In this document: piece by piece, positions 8,121 to 14,421 of the stretch
Position numbering within the stretch: position 1 is the first letter of the stretch
Layout of the letters: every line of letters starts with the position of its first letter
Assembly (NCBI GenBank): GCA_015491275.1
Contig: WFWF01000034.1
Span: 1-19,624 of the forward strand
From: Aquificales bacterium
Lineage (GTDB): Bacteria > Aquificota > Aquificia > Aquificales > Aquificaceae
Direction of reading: 5' to 3'
DNA length: 19,624 nt
Position numbers and translations under genes: made by a program
Notes under the pieces: model-generated
What the model was told of the DNA's origin: nothing
The model's input: the letters and a program-made list of their open reading frames with translations, nothing else
Databases searched by the model: none

Positions 8121-8126
8121 ATTATA
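8121..8126 (-). promoter_or_regulatory. -10 box for the DMT permease gene
   Basis: TATAAT on the - strand (complement of ATTATA) lies 24 nt before the TTG start of the permease and has the context ATTATAATAGC. It lies back to back with the rph promoter in a 60-nt divergent spacer, so the two probably compete for polymerase. Confidence 0.45.
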
Positions 8127-8142
8127 ATCCTTACCTTTTTTG

Positions 8143-8148
8143 TAAAAT
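8143..8148 (+). promoter_or_regulatory. -10 box for rph
   Basis: TAAAAT in the context TTGTAAAATAG lies only 8 nt before the rph ATG. With a normal 6-8 nt distance to the transcription start, the mRNA would begin at or within about 2 nt of the ATG, so it would be leaderless. No Shine-Dalgarno sequence is present, in agreement. Confidence 0.45.
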
Positions 8149-8156
8149 AGACAGAA

Positions 8157-8921
8157 ATGAGAAAGGGTAGAGGAAAAAGGGAATTAAGGCAGATAAGGAT
8201 AATAAGGGATTACCTTCTTTATCCGGAAGGGTCCTGTCTTATTGAATGCGGAAATACAAAGGTAATATGCGCCGCTTCCATTACGGACACGGTTCCCCCT
8301 TTCCTGAAGGGTAAAAATCAGGGTTGGATTACCGCGGAGTACTCAATGCTACCGAGGGCAACCGCAACAAGAAATCTGAGGGAGTCCGTTCAAGGTAAAA
8401 TTGGGGGAAGAACTCATGAAATACAACGGATGATAGGGAGGGCTATGAGAAGCGTGGTTGATCTTACCAAGATAGGAGAGAGAACCATATGGATTGATTG
8501 TGATGTTATACAAGCTGACGGCGGTACGAGGACCGCTTCTATAACGGGTGCCTTTGTTGCTATGGCGGATGCCCTCATAAGGATATATGAGGAAGGTTTA
8601 ATTTCTCAGGTTCCCTTAAGGGACTTTGTTGCAGCGGTTAGTGTGGGTATAGTAAACAACGATATATTGCTTGATCTTGATTTTGATGAGGATTCATCCG
8701 CTCAGGTTGATATGAATGTGGTTGCGACGGGCTCGGGCAGGCTTGCGGAGATTCATACAATGGGAGAGGAACACACCTTTTCAAAGGATCAGTTTGATGC
8801 CATGCTTTCGGTAGCCCTTGCAGGAATAAAACAGATAATAGAGCTACAGAGGGCTTTTTATGAGGTTTCCCCCAGTATCAATTACTGGAAGAAAAAACCG
8901 ATAAAAGAAGCAAGACTTTGA
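8157..8921 (+). CDS. rph: Ribonuclease PH
   Basis: A phosphorolytic 3'-5' exoribonuclease that trims tRNA precursors using inorganic phosphate. Family motifs are present in order: KGRGKRELRQIRI at the start, YPEGSCLIECGNTKV, GWITAEYSMLPRAT near residue 61-74, and GGRTHEIQRMIGRAMR near 83-98. After these come IDCDVIQADGGTRTASITGA near 113-132, and DLDFDEDSSAQVDMNVV with the metal-site aspartates near 180. The length of 254 aa is standard. There is no ribosome site before the ATG and the predicted promoter is only 8 nt away, fitting leaderless translation. It overlaps the next gene by one base (TGATG). The tRNA-processing role is known from the family. Confidence 0.97.
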   Translation: MRKGRGKRELRQIRIIRDYLLYPEGSCLIECGNTKVICAASITDTVPPFLKGKNQGWITAEYSMLPRATATRNLRESVQGKIGGRTHEIQRMIGRAMRSVVDLTKIGERTIWIDCDVIQADGGTRTASITGAFVAMADALIRIYEEGLISQVPLRDFVAAVSVGIVNNDILLDLDFDEDSSAQVDMNVVATGSGRLAEIHTMGEEHTFSKDQFDAMLSVALAGIKQIIELQRAFYEVSPSINYWKKKPIKEARL

Positions 8922-9793
8922 TGAGAGTTGTTTTCTCCGCCCTTCTTATTTTCTTTGCGGGATGTACACCAGCTGTGAGACAGGCTGTATTGCCCAAAAG
9001 TAGTAATGATGTTTATATTGTTAAAGAGGGGAGCTTTTACTTCACACCGGAAGAGGAAAAGTTTATTGTAAAGGAAGCCAAGCATCTGGGTATCAGGGTT
9101 CCGGACAGGAAGGAGATAAAGAGATTCCTGCAAACCTATCTAAAAAATAAAAGGTATTTAAAGGGTATATTTGAAAGGGCTAAACTGTATATGCCCGTGA
9201 TAAAACCCATATTAAAGGAGTACGGATTACCGGAGGAGCTTGCTTATCTCCCCGTTATTGAAAGCGGATTTAACCCCTTTGCAAGGTCTCCCTCCGGTGC
9301 AGTGGGTTTATGGCAGTTCATGCCTTCTACTGCTAAAAAATACGGCTTGAAAATTAACAAATTTGTGGATGAAAGGAAGGATGTTATTAAATCTACTCAT
9401 GCTGCGGCAAAGTATTTGAAGGATCTTTACGAGGAATTTGGTAACTGGGAGCTTGCATTGGCAGCCTACAACTGCGGTGAGGGTTGTGTGAGAAGGAGAA
9501 CTGAGGGAAAGAGTTTTTGGGAGAAAAAAAGGAATCTGCCTCCCCAGACGAGGAGATATGTACCCGCTTTCTTTGCAATCCTTCTTATAGCAAGGGATGC
9601 AGAGAGGTACGGTATAAATGTGGCTGAAGATCATGCTACAGGTGTCCAGAGTACTGAATTTGAGAAAATGGTAACCGTAGAGGATATATTAAGTGAATTC
9701 AATATTGATGAAGGATTGTTCAGGGATTTAAATCCTCACATAAAGGGCGATTTTATCCCTCCGGGCACATTTGTTTATTTACCCAAGGAGTAA
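8921..9793 (+). CDS. Membrane-bound lytic murein transglycosylase (MltD-like lipoprotein)
   Basis: Cleaves peptidoglycan glycan strands to give 1,6-anhydro ends. The lipoprotein signal is MRVVFSALLIFFAGC, with Cys15 as lipid anchor. The SLT (goose-lysozyme-like) domain shows the catalytic Glu in LPVIESGFNPFA (near residue 110), then SGAVGLWQFMPSTAKKYGL, LALAAYNCGEGCVRRR, and RRYVPAFFA. The last 45 residues (VTVEDILSEFNIDEGLFRDL, ending PPGTFVYLP) look like one LysM-type glycan-binding repeat. Together this is the layout of MltD with a single LysM. ATG 8921 is preferred over the in-frame TTG three bases upstream because it forms the usual TGATG junction with rph. A link with secretion or pilus passage through the wall is possible but not shown. 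Confidence 0.9.
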   Translation: MRVVFSALLIFFAGCTPAVRQAVLPKSSNDVYIVKEGSFYFTPEEEKFIVKEAKHLGIRVPDRKEIKRFLQTYLKNKRYLKGIFERAKLYMPVIKPILKEYGLPEELAYLPVIESGFNPFARSPSGAVGLWQFMPSTAKKYGLKINKFVDERKDVIKSTHAAAKYLKDLYEEFGNWELALAAYNCGEGCVRRRTEGKSFWEKKRNLPPQTRRYVPAFFAILLIARDAERYGINVAEDHATGVQSTEFEKMVTVEDILSEFNIDEGLFRDLNPHIKGDFIPPGTFVYLPKE

Positions 9794-9796
9794 ATT

Positions 9797-10357
9797 ATGC
9801 TTAATACTTTTATCTTAGCGGGCGGTCTAAGTAAGAGGTTCGGTAGCAACAAGCTTTTATATATACTTAACGGTAAAAGACTTATTGATATAGTGGTTGA
9901 AAACGCCCGTCCTTTCAGCAGGAATGTTTATCTTGTTGTTAAGGAAAAGGAACTGTATCAAGATGTTGATTGTGACGGTATTTTAACGGATGTTTTTGAG
10001 GAAAGGGCATCAATAATAGGTTTATTTACCGCACTTCTTAAGTCGGGCGGTGAAGATATCCTCGTACTCAGCGGTGATATGCCCTTTGTAGATTATTCAA
10101 CCGTCAGTTTATTATTCAAGGAACATTTTCTAAATTACACTATATTTAAGGTAAATGATATTACTTATCCATTCCCCGGTATATACAGTTATTGTTTAAC
10201 TTTGGATCTTTACAGATTTATAAAGGGGAGCGGCAGGAGTATAAAGGAATTTTTAAAACATGTTAACGGAAAAGTGATAGAGACAAAAGAATCCGCGCAC
10301 TTTTTGAACATTAACAGAAGAGAAGATATTGAACTATTCAACAAGCTCAAGATTTGA
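9797..10357 (+). CDS. mobA: Molybdenum cofactor guanylyltransferase MobA
   Basis: Predicted to attach GMP to molybdopterin, giving the bis-MGD form used by many molybdenum or tungsten oxidoreductases. The nucleotidyltransferase signature LAGGLSKRFGSNK is at residues 7-19. LSGDMPFVD near 95 carries the metal-binding Asp, and the tail LNINRREDIELF matches the family's N-x-N-T/R-pED ending. The length of 186 aa is typical. The start has AAGGAG 6 nt upstream, embedded in the last codons of the transglycosylase gene, which implies coupling. Related NTP transferases acting on sugars share the first motif, but the size and C-terminal motif favour MobA. The 3' end overlaps convergent ndk by 24 nt. 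Confidence 0.88.
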   Translation: MLNTFILAGGLSKRFGSNKLLYILNGKRLIDIVVENARPFSRNVYLVVKEKELYQDVDCDGILTDVFEERASIIGLFTALLKSGGEDILVLSGDMPFVDYSTVSLLFKEHFLNYTIFKVNDITYPFPGIYSYCLTLDLYRFIKGSGRSIKEFLKHVNGKVIETKESAHFLNINRREDIELFNKLKI

Positions 10358-10759
10358 GAATATGAAGGGTATTTCGTAATTTGCGGATTCTTCTGAATCG
10401 GATGCGTGTATTGCATTCTTACCCTTGTCTGTCCCGTAAAGAGCTCTTATGGAGTTGGGTGCGATTTTTCTTGCCTCTTCGCTGTCCGTCGGACCTATAA
10501 TTTCCCTGACCCTGCTTATAGCTTTTTCCCCTTCAAGTACACATGCAACAACGGGACCAGATGTCATAAATTCAACAAGCTCTTCATAAAAAGGTCTATC
10601 CTTGTGAACAATGTAAAACTTCCTCGCCTGATCTTTTGTGAATTTAAACATCTTCAATCCTATAATTTTGAATCCCTCTTCAATAAACCTGTCTATTATT
10701 TTACCCGTAGCTCCCTTTCCTACCGCATCCGGTTTTATGATTATGAGTGTTCTTTCCAT
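10334..10759 (-). CDS. ndk: Nucleoside diphosphate kinase
   Basis: Transfers the gamma-phosphate from ATP to NDPs through a phosphohistidine. The sequence starts ERTLIIIKPDAVGKG. It has the family's FYEELVEFMTSGPVV segment and the active site NAIHASDS with catalytic His118. The length of 141 aa is normal. The start has GGGAGG 8 nt upstream, inside the last codons of atpH, and the gap to atpH is only 4 nt. It is therefore the last gene of the ATP synthase stator string, an arrangement that pairs ATP production with NTP balancing. The last 24 nt overlap mobA on the opposite strand. Confidence 0.97.
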   Translation of the reverse strand: MERTLIIIKPDAVGKGATGKIIDRFIEEGFKIIGLKMFKFTKDQARKFYIVHKDRPFYEELVEFMTSGPVVACVLEGEKAISRVREIIGPTDSEEARKIAPNSIRALYGTDKGKNAIHASDSEESANYEIPFIFSNLELVE

Positions 10760-10763
10760 TAGG

Positions 10764-11309
10764 TTAACCTCCCTTCACGGTAATTAGTTTTTCCAGCTGT
10801 CTCTTGACCGAGGCGTCTATTACAAATCCGTGGGTTTTAAATATGAATCCGCCTATTATATCCGGATTTTCCTCAACTTCAAGGTCTATCTTTCTCCCTA
10901 TTTTCTCCTCTACTATTTTACTCAGCCTTGATATGGTTTTCTTGTCAACTTTGTGACCTATTATTAGTTTTCCATGAGAAAGCTTCATTATCTTTTCCGT
11001 TTCATGCTCAAACATTCTGCTTACATCCGGAATAACGGAGAAGGCATTGATTGACACTATGTATTCAAATATTTCCTTTATATCCTTCGGTAACCCGCTT
11101 TTATTCATCAGCCCTTCTATAAGGGCAACCTTTTTTTCATGGGGAATGGAAGGGTTGATCATGAAATTTCTGAATTCTCTGTTTTTCTTGTAAAGGGTTG
11201 ATATTAAATTAAAAAAGGACTGGGCATTAATAAACACATCTTTCTTCTTTGGAAGCTTACCTATTATGAGTCTTGTTATCTTTCTTGCAAGTTCAATATT
11301 CCTTTTCAT
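10764..11309 (-). CDS. atpH: F-type ATP synthase subunit delta
   Basis: The OSCP/delta subunit that fixes the peripheral stalk to the top of F1. The 181-residue protein shows the all-helical N-terminal domain (ARKITRLIIGKL, later HEKKVALIEGLM). It also has the C-terminal family signature ENPDIIGGFIFKTHGFVIDASVKRQLEKL, in which GG and D-S/A-V are the conserved features. It lies directly after atpF with start and stop sharing one base. The other F1Fo genes (a, c, alpha, gamma, beta, epsilon) are not in this window. Confidence 0.93.
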   Translation of the reverse strand: MKRNIELARKITRLIIGKLPKKKDVFINAQSFFNLISTLYKKNREFRNFMINPSIPHEKKVALIEGLMNKSGLPKDIKEIFEYIVSINAFSVIPDVSRMFEHETEKIMKLSHGKLIIGHKVDKKTISRLSKIVEEKIGRKIDLEVEENPDIIGGFIFKTHGFVIDASVKRQLEKLITVKGG

Positions 11310-11857
11310 TACTTGCTTTCCCCCTTAAGGGCTTTTATACTCCTTTCAATGTATTTCTTCTGGACATTTTTATCCCTTAACAATTCCCTGAGGGTGTTTT
11401 CCGCTATCTCAGTAGCCTTTTGTATTCCGTAAAGTGCAAGCTCTTCCTTTGCCCTCTTTAGTTCTATATTTATGGCTTCCCTTGTTTTTTCTTTTAATCT
11501 GTTGGCAATTTCTTCGGATTCTATCCTTGTTTTTTCAATTTCTTCTTTTGCTGATGCTTCCGCAAGTTTAATTGATTCCTTTTTCTTTATTTTTGCCTCT
11601 TCAAGTTCCCTTTTTGCCCTTTCAAGATCTTTGCGTGCCTCTTCTACTTCTTTGTGAGATTCTTCAAGTTTTTCTGTCAAGGATTTCCAGAAGTTATTAA
11701 AGGCTTCACTTACGGGTTTCCTGCTGAAAAAGAAAACTATAGCAAGGAAAAGGGCTATATTGAAACCCTTCCAGAAAATTTCCAAGGTATGGTTTGTGTG
11801 CTCCTCCGCCCCGTAAGAAAGGCCGAAAGATATGAAGAGTATTAAAATGAAACTCAT
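11309..11857 (-). CDS. atpF: F-type ATP synthase subunit b
   Basis: A peripheral-stalk subunit with 182 residues. After a short hydrophobic leader (residues 1-16, ending SYGA) comes a stretch EEHTNHTLEIFWK and a membrane helix at about 29-45 (GFNIALFLAIVFFFSRK). A long, charged, right-handed-coiled-coil-like helix (roughly 50-150) follows, and then the delta-binding end. The leader looks like a cleavable signal peptide, which would put the N-terminus outside, as expected for b. The start is fixed by the 4-nt ATGA overlap with the stop of the b' gene. The partner upstream is a second, shorter b-type gene, so the stalk is probably a b/b' heterodimer. Confidence 0.9.
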   Translation of the reverse strand: MSFILILFISFGLSYGAEEHTNHTLEIFWKGFNIALFLAIVFFFSRKPVSEAFNNFWKSLTEKLEESHKEVEEARKDLERAKRELEEAKIKKKESIKLAEASAKEEIEKTRIESEEIANRLKEKTREAINIELKRAKEELALYGIQKATEIAENTLRELLRDKNVQKKYIERSIKALKGESK

Positions 11858-12288
11858 GCAACCTCTCCCATAATCTTTTTGACTATCTCATCCGCTATAT
11901 CTTTTATGACTTTTTCCATTTTTTCCTTCTCTTCCTCAAGAGATTTTCTGATTAATTTAACCTTTTCCGCTAACTCTTTATTTGCCTCTTCTTCCGCCTT
12001 TGAAATAATTTCTTCTCTTATTTTGCTCGCTTCCCTTTTTGCCTCTTCGTACACCTTACTTACTTCTTTCCTTGTTTCCTCCATTATCTTTGCTATTTCT
12101 TTGTTTATCTCTTCCGCTTCTCTTCTGAGCCTTTCCGCCCTGTTATAGTTATCCCTTATTATGTTTTCCCTTTCTTCCATGGCGAGGGTGTAGGGTCTTA
12201 CAAAAATGGCGGATACTAACCCCACAAAAATTAAAAATAGAACACCTTGGACGAAAAGGGTAAGGTTGGGAATTACACCTACATCCAT
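11854..12288 (-). CDS. atpF': F-type ATP synthase subunit b'
   Basis: The second b-type stalk subunit, 144 residues, first gene of the string. A single membrane helix lies near residues 9-31 (LTLFVQGVLFLIFVGLVSAIFV), followed directly by the RPYTLAMEERENII segment typical of b/b' at the membrane exit. An uninterrupted charged helix then runs to the end. Unlike atpF it has no extra leader peptide. GGGAG lies 7 nt before the ATG and AAGGAG abuts it. Two different b genes side by side are known from photosynthetic bacteria, Aquificales and some others. Which is called b and which b' follows length and order here and is partly a convention. Confidence 0.9.
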   Translation of the reverse strand: MDVGVIPNLTLFVQGVLFLIFVGLVSAIFVRPYTLAMEERENIIRDNYNRAERLRREAEEINKEIAKIMEETRKEVSKVYEEAKREASKIREEIISKAEEEANKELAEKVKLIRKSLEEEKEKMEKVIKDIADEIVKKIMGEVA

Positions 12289-12313
12289 CTCCTTCTCCCG
12301 AAATGTGCTCTTT

Positions 12314-12319
12314 ATTATA
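12314..12319 (-). promoter_or_regulatory. -10 box for the atpF'-atpF-atpH-ndk operon
   Basis: TATAAT on the - strand lies about 25 nt before the atpF' ATG, in the 60-nt spacer shared with divergent rsgA. No good -35 box is visible. It is followed by a GGGAG-type ribosome site. Confidence 0.45.
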
Positions 12320-12331
12320 ACACAATCCTTG

Positions 12332-12337
12332 TAGAAT
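12332..12337 (+). promoter_or_regulatory. -10 box for rsgA
   Basis: TAGAAT in the context TTGTAGAATT lies 11 nt before the first possible ATG (12349) and 17 nt before the second (12355). It resembles the TTGTAAAATA box before rph. A leader of roughly 5 or 11 nt is predicted. Confidence 0.4.
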
Positions 12338-12348
12338 TATTTGGATAG

Positions 12349-13203
12349 ATGGCTATGTTAGAGGGTATTGTAGTAAGAAGGGAGGCTCAGAGGATAGATG
12401 TACTCTCGGAAGGCAAGGTTTTAAAGGGAATACCGAAGGGTAAAGTAAGAACATCGGAAAGGATATATGCTGGAGACAGAGTTGCGGGTTATATAGAGGA
12501 CGGGGGTATCTTTGTCATTGAAGAGGTGAAGAAAAGAAAAAATCTGCTTGTAAGACCTCCGGTTGCGAATGTGGACCGTGTGATCATAGTATCAACTATA
12601 AAGGAACCCGAGTTTAATAACTTTATGCTTGATAACCTGTTGGTTGTATATGAAAGGGAGGGTGTGGGTATATATATTGTTTTTAACAAGGTGGATATTT
12701 TGGATAGGGAGGGGAAAGAAGAGTTAAAAAGATGGATTGATATATATGAGAAGGCGGATTACAGGGTGTTGACTGTCAGTGTTATAACGGGGGAGGGTTT
12801 GGAAGAGTTTTCTGATATATTTGAGCCGGGTATCTATGCTTTTGCAGGACCTTCCGGTACGGGCAAAAGCTCCCTTATCTCCGTTATAAGCGGTATTGAT
12901 CTGAAAAGGGGAGAAGTGAGCAGAAAAACGGGTAGGGGCAAACATACCACAACGGGTGTAAGCCTTTTAATGCTTGAAGGAAATGTGTTTGTTGCGGATA
13001 CGCCGGGTTTCTCAAAGGTTGATGCCTTGAGGTTTATTGACCGGGAGAATATAAAGGATTACTTCAGGGAATTCCGTGGTTACACTTGCAAATTTAGGGA
13101 TTGTTTGCATGCAAAAGAGGAAGGATGCGGTGTAAAGGAGGCTGTTAGTAAAGGGGAGATTTCAGTGGAGAGATATGAAAGTTACTTGCGCATTATTTCA
13201 TAA
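12349..13203 (+). CDS. rsgA: Ribosome small subunit-dependent GTPase RsgA
   Basis: A circularly permuted GTPase that tests late 30S assembly. An N-terminal OB-fold (about residues 1-70) is followed by the G motifs in permuted order. G4 FNKVD is near 113-117, G1 GPSGTGKSS near 167-175, G2-like GRGKHTTTG near 196, and G3 DTPGF near 217. The C-terminal zinc knuckle follows the family spacing C-x4-C-x-H-x5-C (CKFRDCLHAKEEGC, about 247-260). At 284 aa it is near the short end of the family. ATG 12355 is an alternative start and would give a better distance to GGAT at 12343-12346. It is divergent from the ATP synthase operon and followed by an unusual C-rich spacer. Confidence 0.96.
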   Translation: MAMLEGIVVRREAQRIDVLSEGKVLKGIPKGKVRTSERIYAGDRVAGYIEDGGIFVIEEVKKRKNLLVRPPVANVDRVIIVSTIKEPEFNNFMLDNLLVVYEREGVGIYIVFNKVDILDREGKEELKRWIDIYEKADYRVLTVSVITGEGLEEFSDIFEPGIYAFAGPSGTGKSSLISVISGIDLKRGEVSRKTGRGKHTTTGVSLLMLEGNVFVADTPGFSKVDALRFIDRENIKDYFREFRGYTCKFRDCLHAKEEGCGVKEAVSKGEISVERYESYLRIIS

Positions 13204-13204
13204 A

Positions 13205-13241
13205 CTCCCTCCCCTCCTCCCCCTACCCCAAAGGAGGTGGG
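13205..13241. other. C-rich/G-rich intergenic tract with G-quadruplex motif and hairpin
   Basis: Immediately after the rsgA stop, 13205-13229 on the + strand is all pyrimidine except one A. Read on the - strand (13229 to 13207) it gives G-runs of 4, 5, 4 and 3 with loops TA, AGGA and A, a canonical four-run G-quadruplex motif. The complement is an i-motif candidate. The run is followed by AAAGGAGGTGGG. In RNA from the + strand CCC-T-CCTCC (13212-13220) can pair with GGAGG-T-GGG (13233-13241), eight G-C or A-U pairs with one T-T mismatch and a 12-nt loop. No U-tract follows, so it is not a classic intrinsic terminator. Confidence 0.7.
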
Positions 13242-13246
13242 ACGAG

Positions 13247-13297
13247 GTGCTACTCCCCGATACTTTTAATATAAGATCGGCATTTAAATTTTTGTAA
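13247..13297 (+). CDS. Candidate 16-residue small ORF behind a perfect Shine-Dalgarno
   Basis: AAAGGAGGTG at 13230-13239 is a 10-nt exact complement of the usual bacterial 16S 3' end, the best ribosome site in the window. Nine nt after AGGAGG a GTG at 13247 opens a frame that reads MLLPDTFNIRSAFKFL and stops at TAA 13295-13297. Nothing in the peptide identifies it. It could be a small or leader peptide whose ribosome site is masked by the hairpin, or the match could be a by-product of the G/C-rich tract. There is no evidence of expression. Confidence 0.2.
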   Translation: MLLPDTFNIRSAFKFL

Positions 13298-13338
13298 TTT
13301 ATATGTGAATTTATGTGAATATTTTATTGTGTCTTTGT

Positions 13339-14421
13339 TTAATCCTTTAATTCCTTCAAAATTGCGAGCTGTCTTTCCATAATATAGTCATTTACCGCTT
13401 CTTCTTGATGAATATCAAGGTTCAGTTTTATACCTATTCTGAAGGTACCTTCTGCTAAGGTTACATATCTTACTTCTCCTTCAGCTGTTATTTCCCCTTT
13501 CGGAAGTTCAAAAAATACTATCACAAGGTCATCCTTTTTAAGGTCATCCTTATCCTTTACAAATACTCCCACACCTCCTACAGATATATCTGCCATGAGT
13601 CCTTCCGCCTTCCATTCTCCTTTGCGTATCTTTACCTTGGTAGGCTTTTCCGGTTCAACCCTTACATGTTGCCTTTTGTCCTGCGGTAGTTCAACGAAAC
13701 CTATTACATCAAGTTCTATTATTTCCTCAACAATGTTCATATTTATTATCCTTGAAGCTATGGTTTCCGCTACACTGCCGTGCCTTATATAAACCCTGTC
13801 TCCTATGCTGAAGGCTTTTATATGTATTGTTTTTACTCTAAAAAACCTATCAACTATTTCAAGTATTTGTGACTTGCAAGCTACGGGCATTTCCTTATAA
13901 AAGGTAAGAATAATTATATTTGCATAGCCCCTTTCATAAAATTTCCTCAACAATTTAAGAATTACTTCCTTTTCTCCCTTTATTACCTCTTCTTCCGTAC
14001 CCTTTACATCACTTCTGAGTTCACTAATATACTTTGAATACGCCTTTTCCATGGTTTCAAAGTAAAGATCAATTAAACTTATGAGGGCTTTTATTCGTTT
14101 ATAACCCTCTTCCCTTTCCGCCACGAGGTCAATATAGTCTTTTACCATCTTAAGGAGCGGTTTAGTTATAGGTTTTTTGAAATCAATCTCATGGTGGGCT
14201 AGTTTGTAGGTAAGATTATAAAGTTCTTCAAGGGGATCCTTTTTGAAAGAAAAAAGTAGTATGTAAAGTTTATCAACAAGGGGTTGCAGGCTTTTTAGTC
14301 CGAGGAGGGGATTTTTTTCATCCTTTGCATTTTTTATGAATTCTTCCCTGAATTTATCTTTATAATTTATAAAGAACTCTTCGTCCTGTTTTAAGATGCT
14401 TGCCAGCTGTTCAAAATTCAT
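13339..14421 (-). CDS. PilZ-domain protein with YcgR-like layout (c-di-GMP receptor)
   Basis: A likely c-di-GMP binding effector of 360 residues. The N-terminal ~160 residues are predicted helical and unrecognised. Residues about 165-248 resemble the YcgR-N/PilZN-type barrel (IKAFSIGDRVYIRHG, IIELDVIGFVELP). The C-terminal PilZ domain has the RxxxR motif in KRQHVRVEP near residue 250 and the D-x-S-x-x-G motif in ADISVGGVGVFV near 280. Both binding motifs are intact. The ATG at 14421 is preferred over the in-frame GTG at 14433: it forms an ATGA overlap with the stop of the dehydrogenase gene and has GGGAA 7-8 nt upstream. No flagellar gene is present nearby, so the target may be the pilus/secretion system or another process. 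Confidence 0.85.
   Translation of the reverse strand: MNFEQLASILKQDEEFFINYKDKFREEFIKNAKDEKNPLLGLKSLQPLVDKLYILLFSFKKDPLEELYNLTYKLAHHEIDFKKPITKPLLKMVKDYIDLVAEREEGYKRIKALISLIDLYFETMEKAYSKYISELRSDVKGTEEEVIKGEKEVILKLLRKFYERGYANIIILTFYKEMPVACKSQILEIVDRFFRVKTIHIKAFSIGDRVYIRHGSVAETIASRIINMNIVEEIIELDVIGFVELPQDKRQHVRVEPEKPTKVKIRKGEWKAEGLMADISVGGVGVFVKDKDDLKKDDLVIVFFELPKGEITAEGEVRYVTLAEGTFRIGIKLNLDIHQEEAVNDYIMERQLAILKELKD

Noticed and set aside
13281..13325. Near-tandem TTTATATGTGAA / TTTATGTGAA units downstream of the PilZ gene
   Set aside because: Only two imperfect copies in an AT-rich stretch, too little to call a repeat array or CRISPR.
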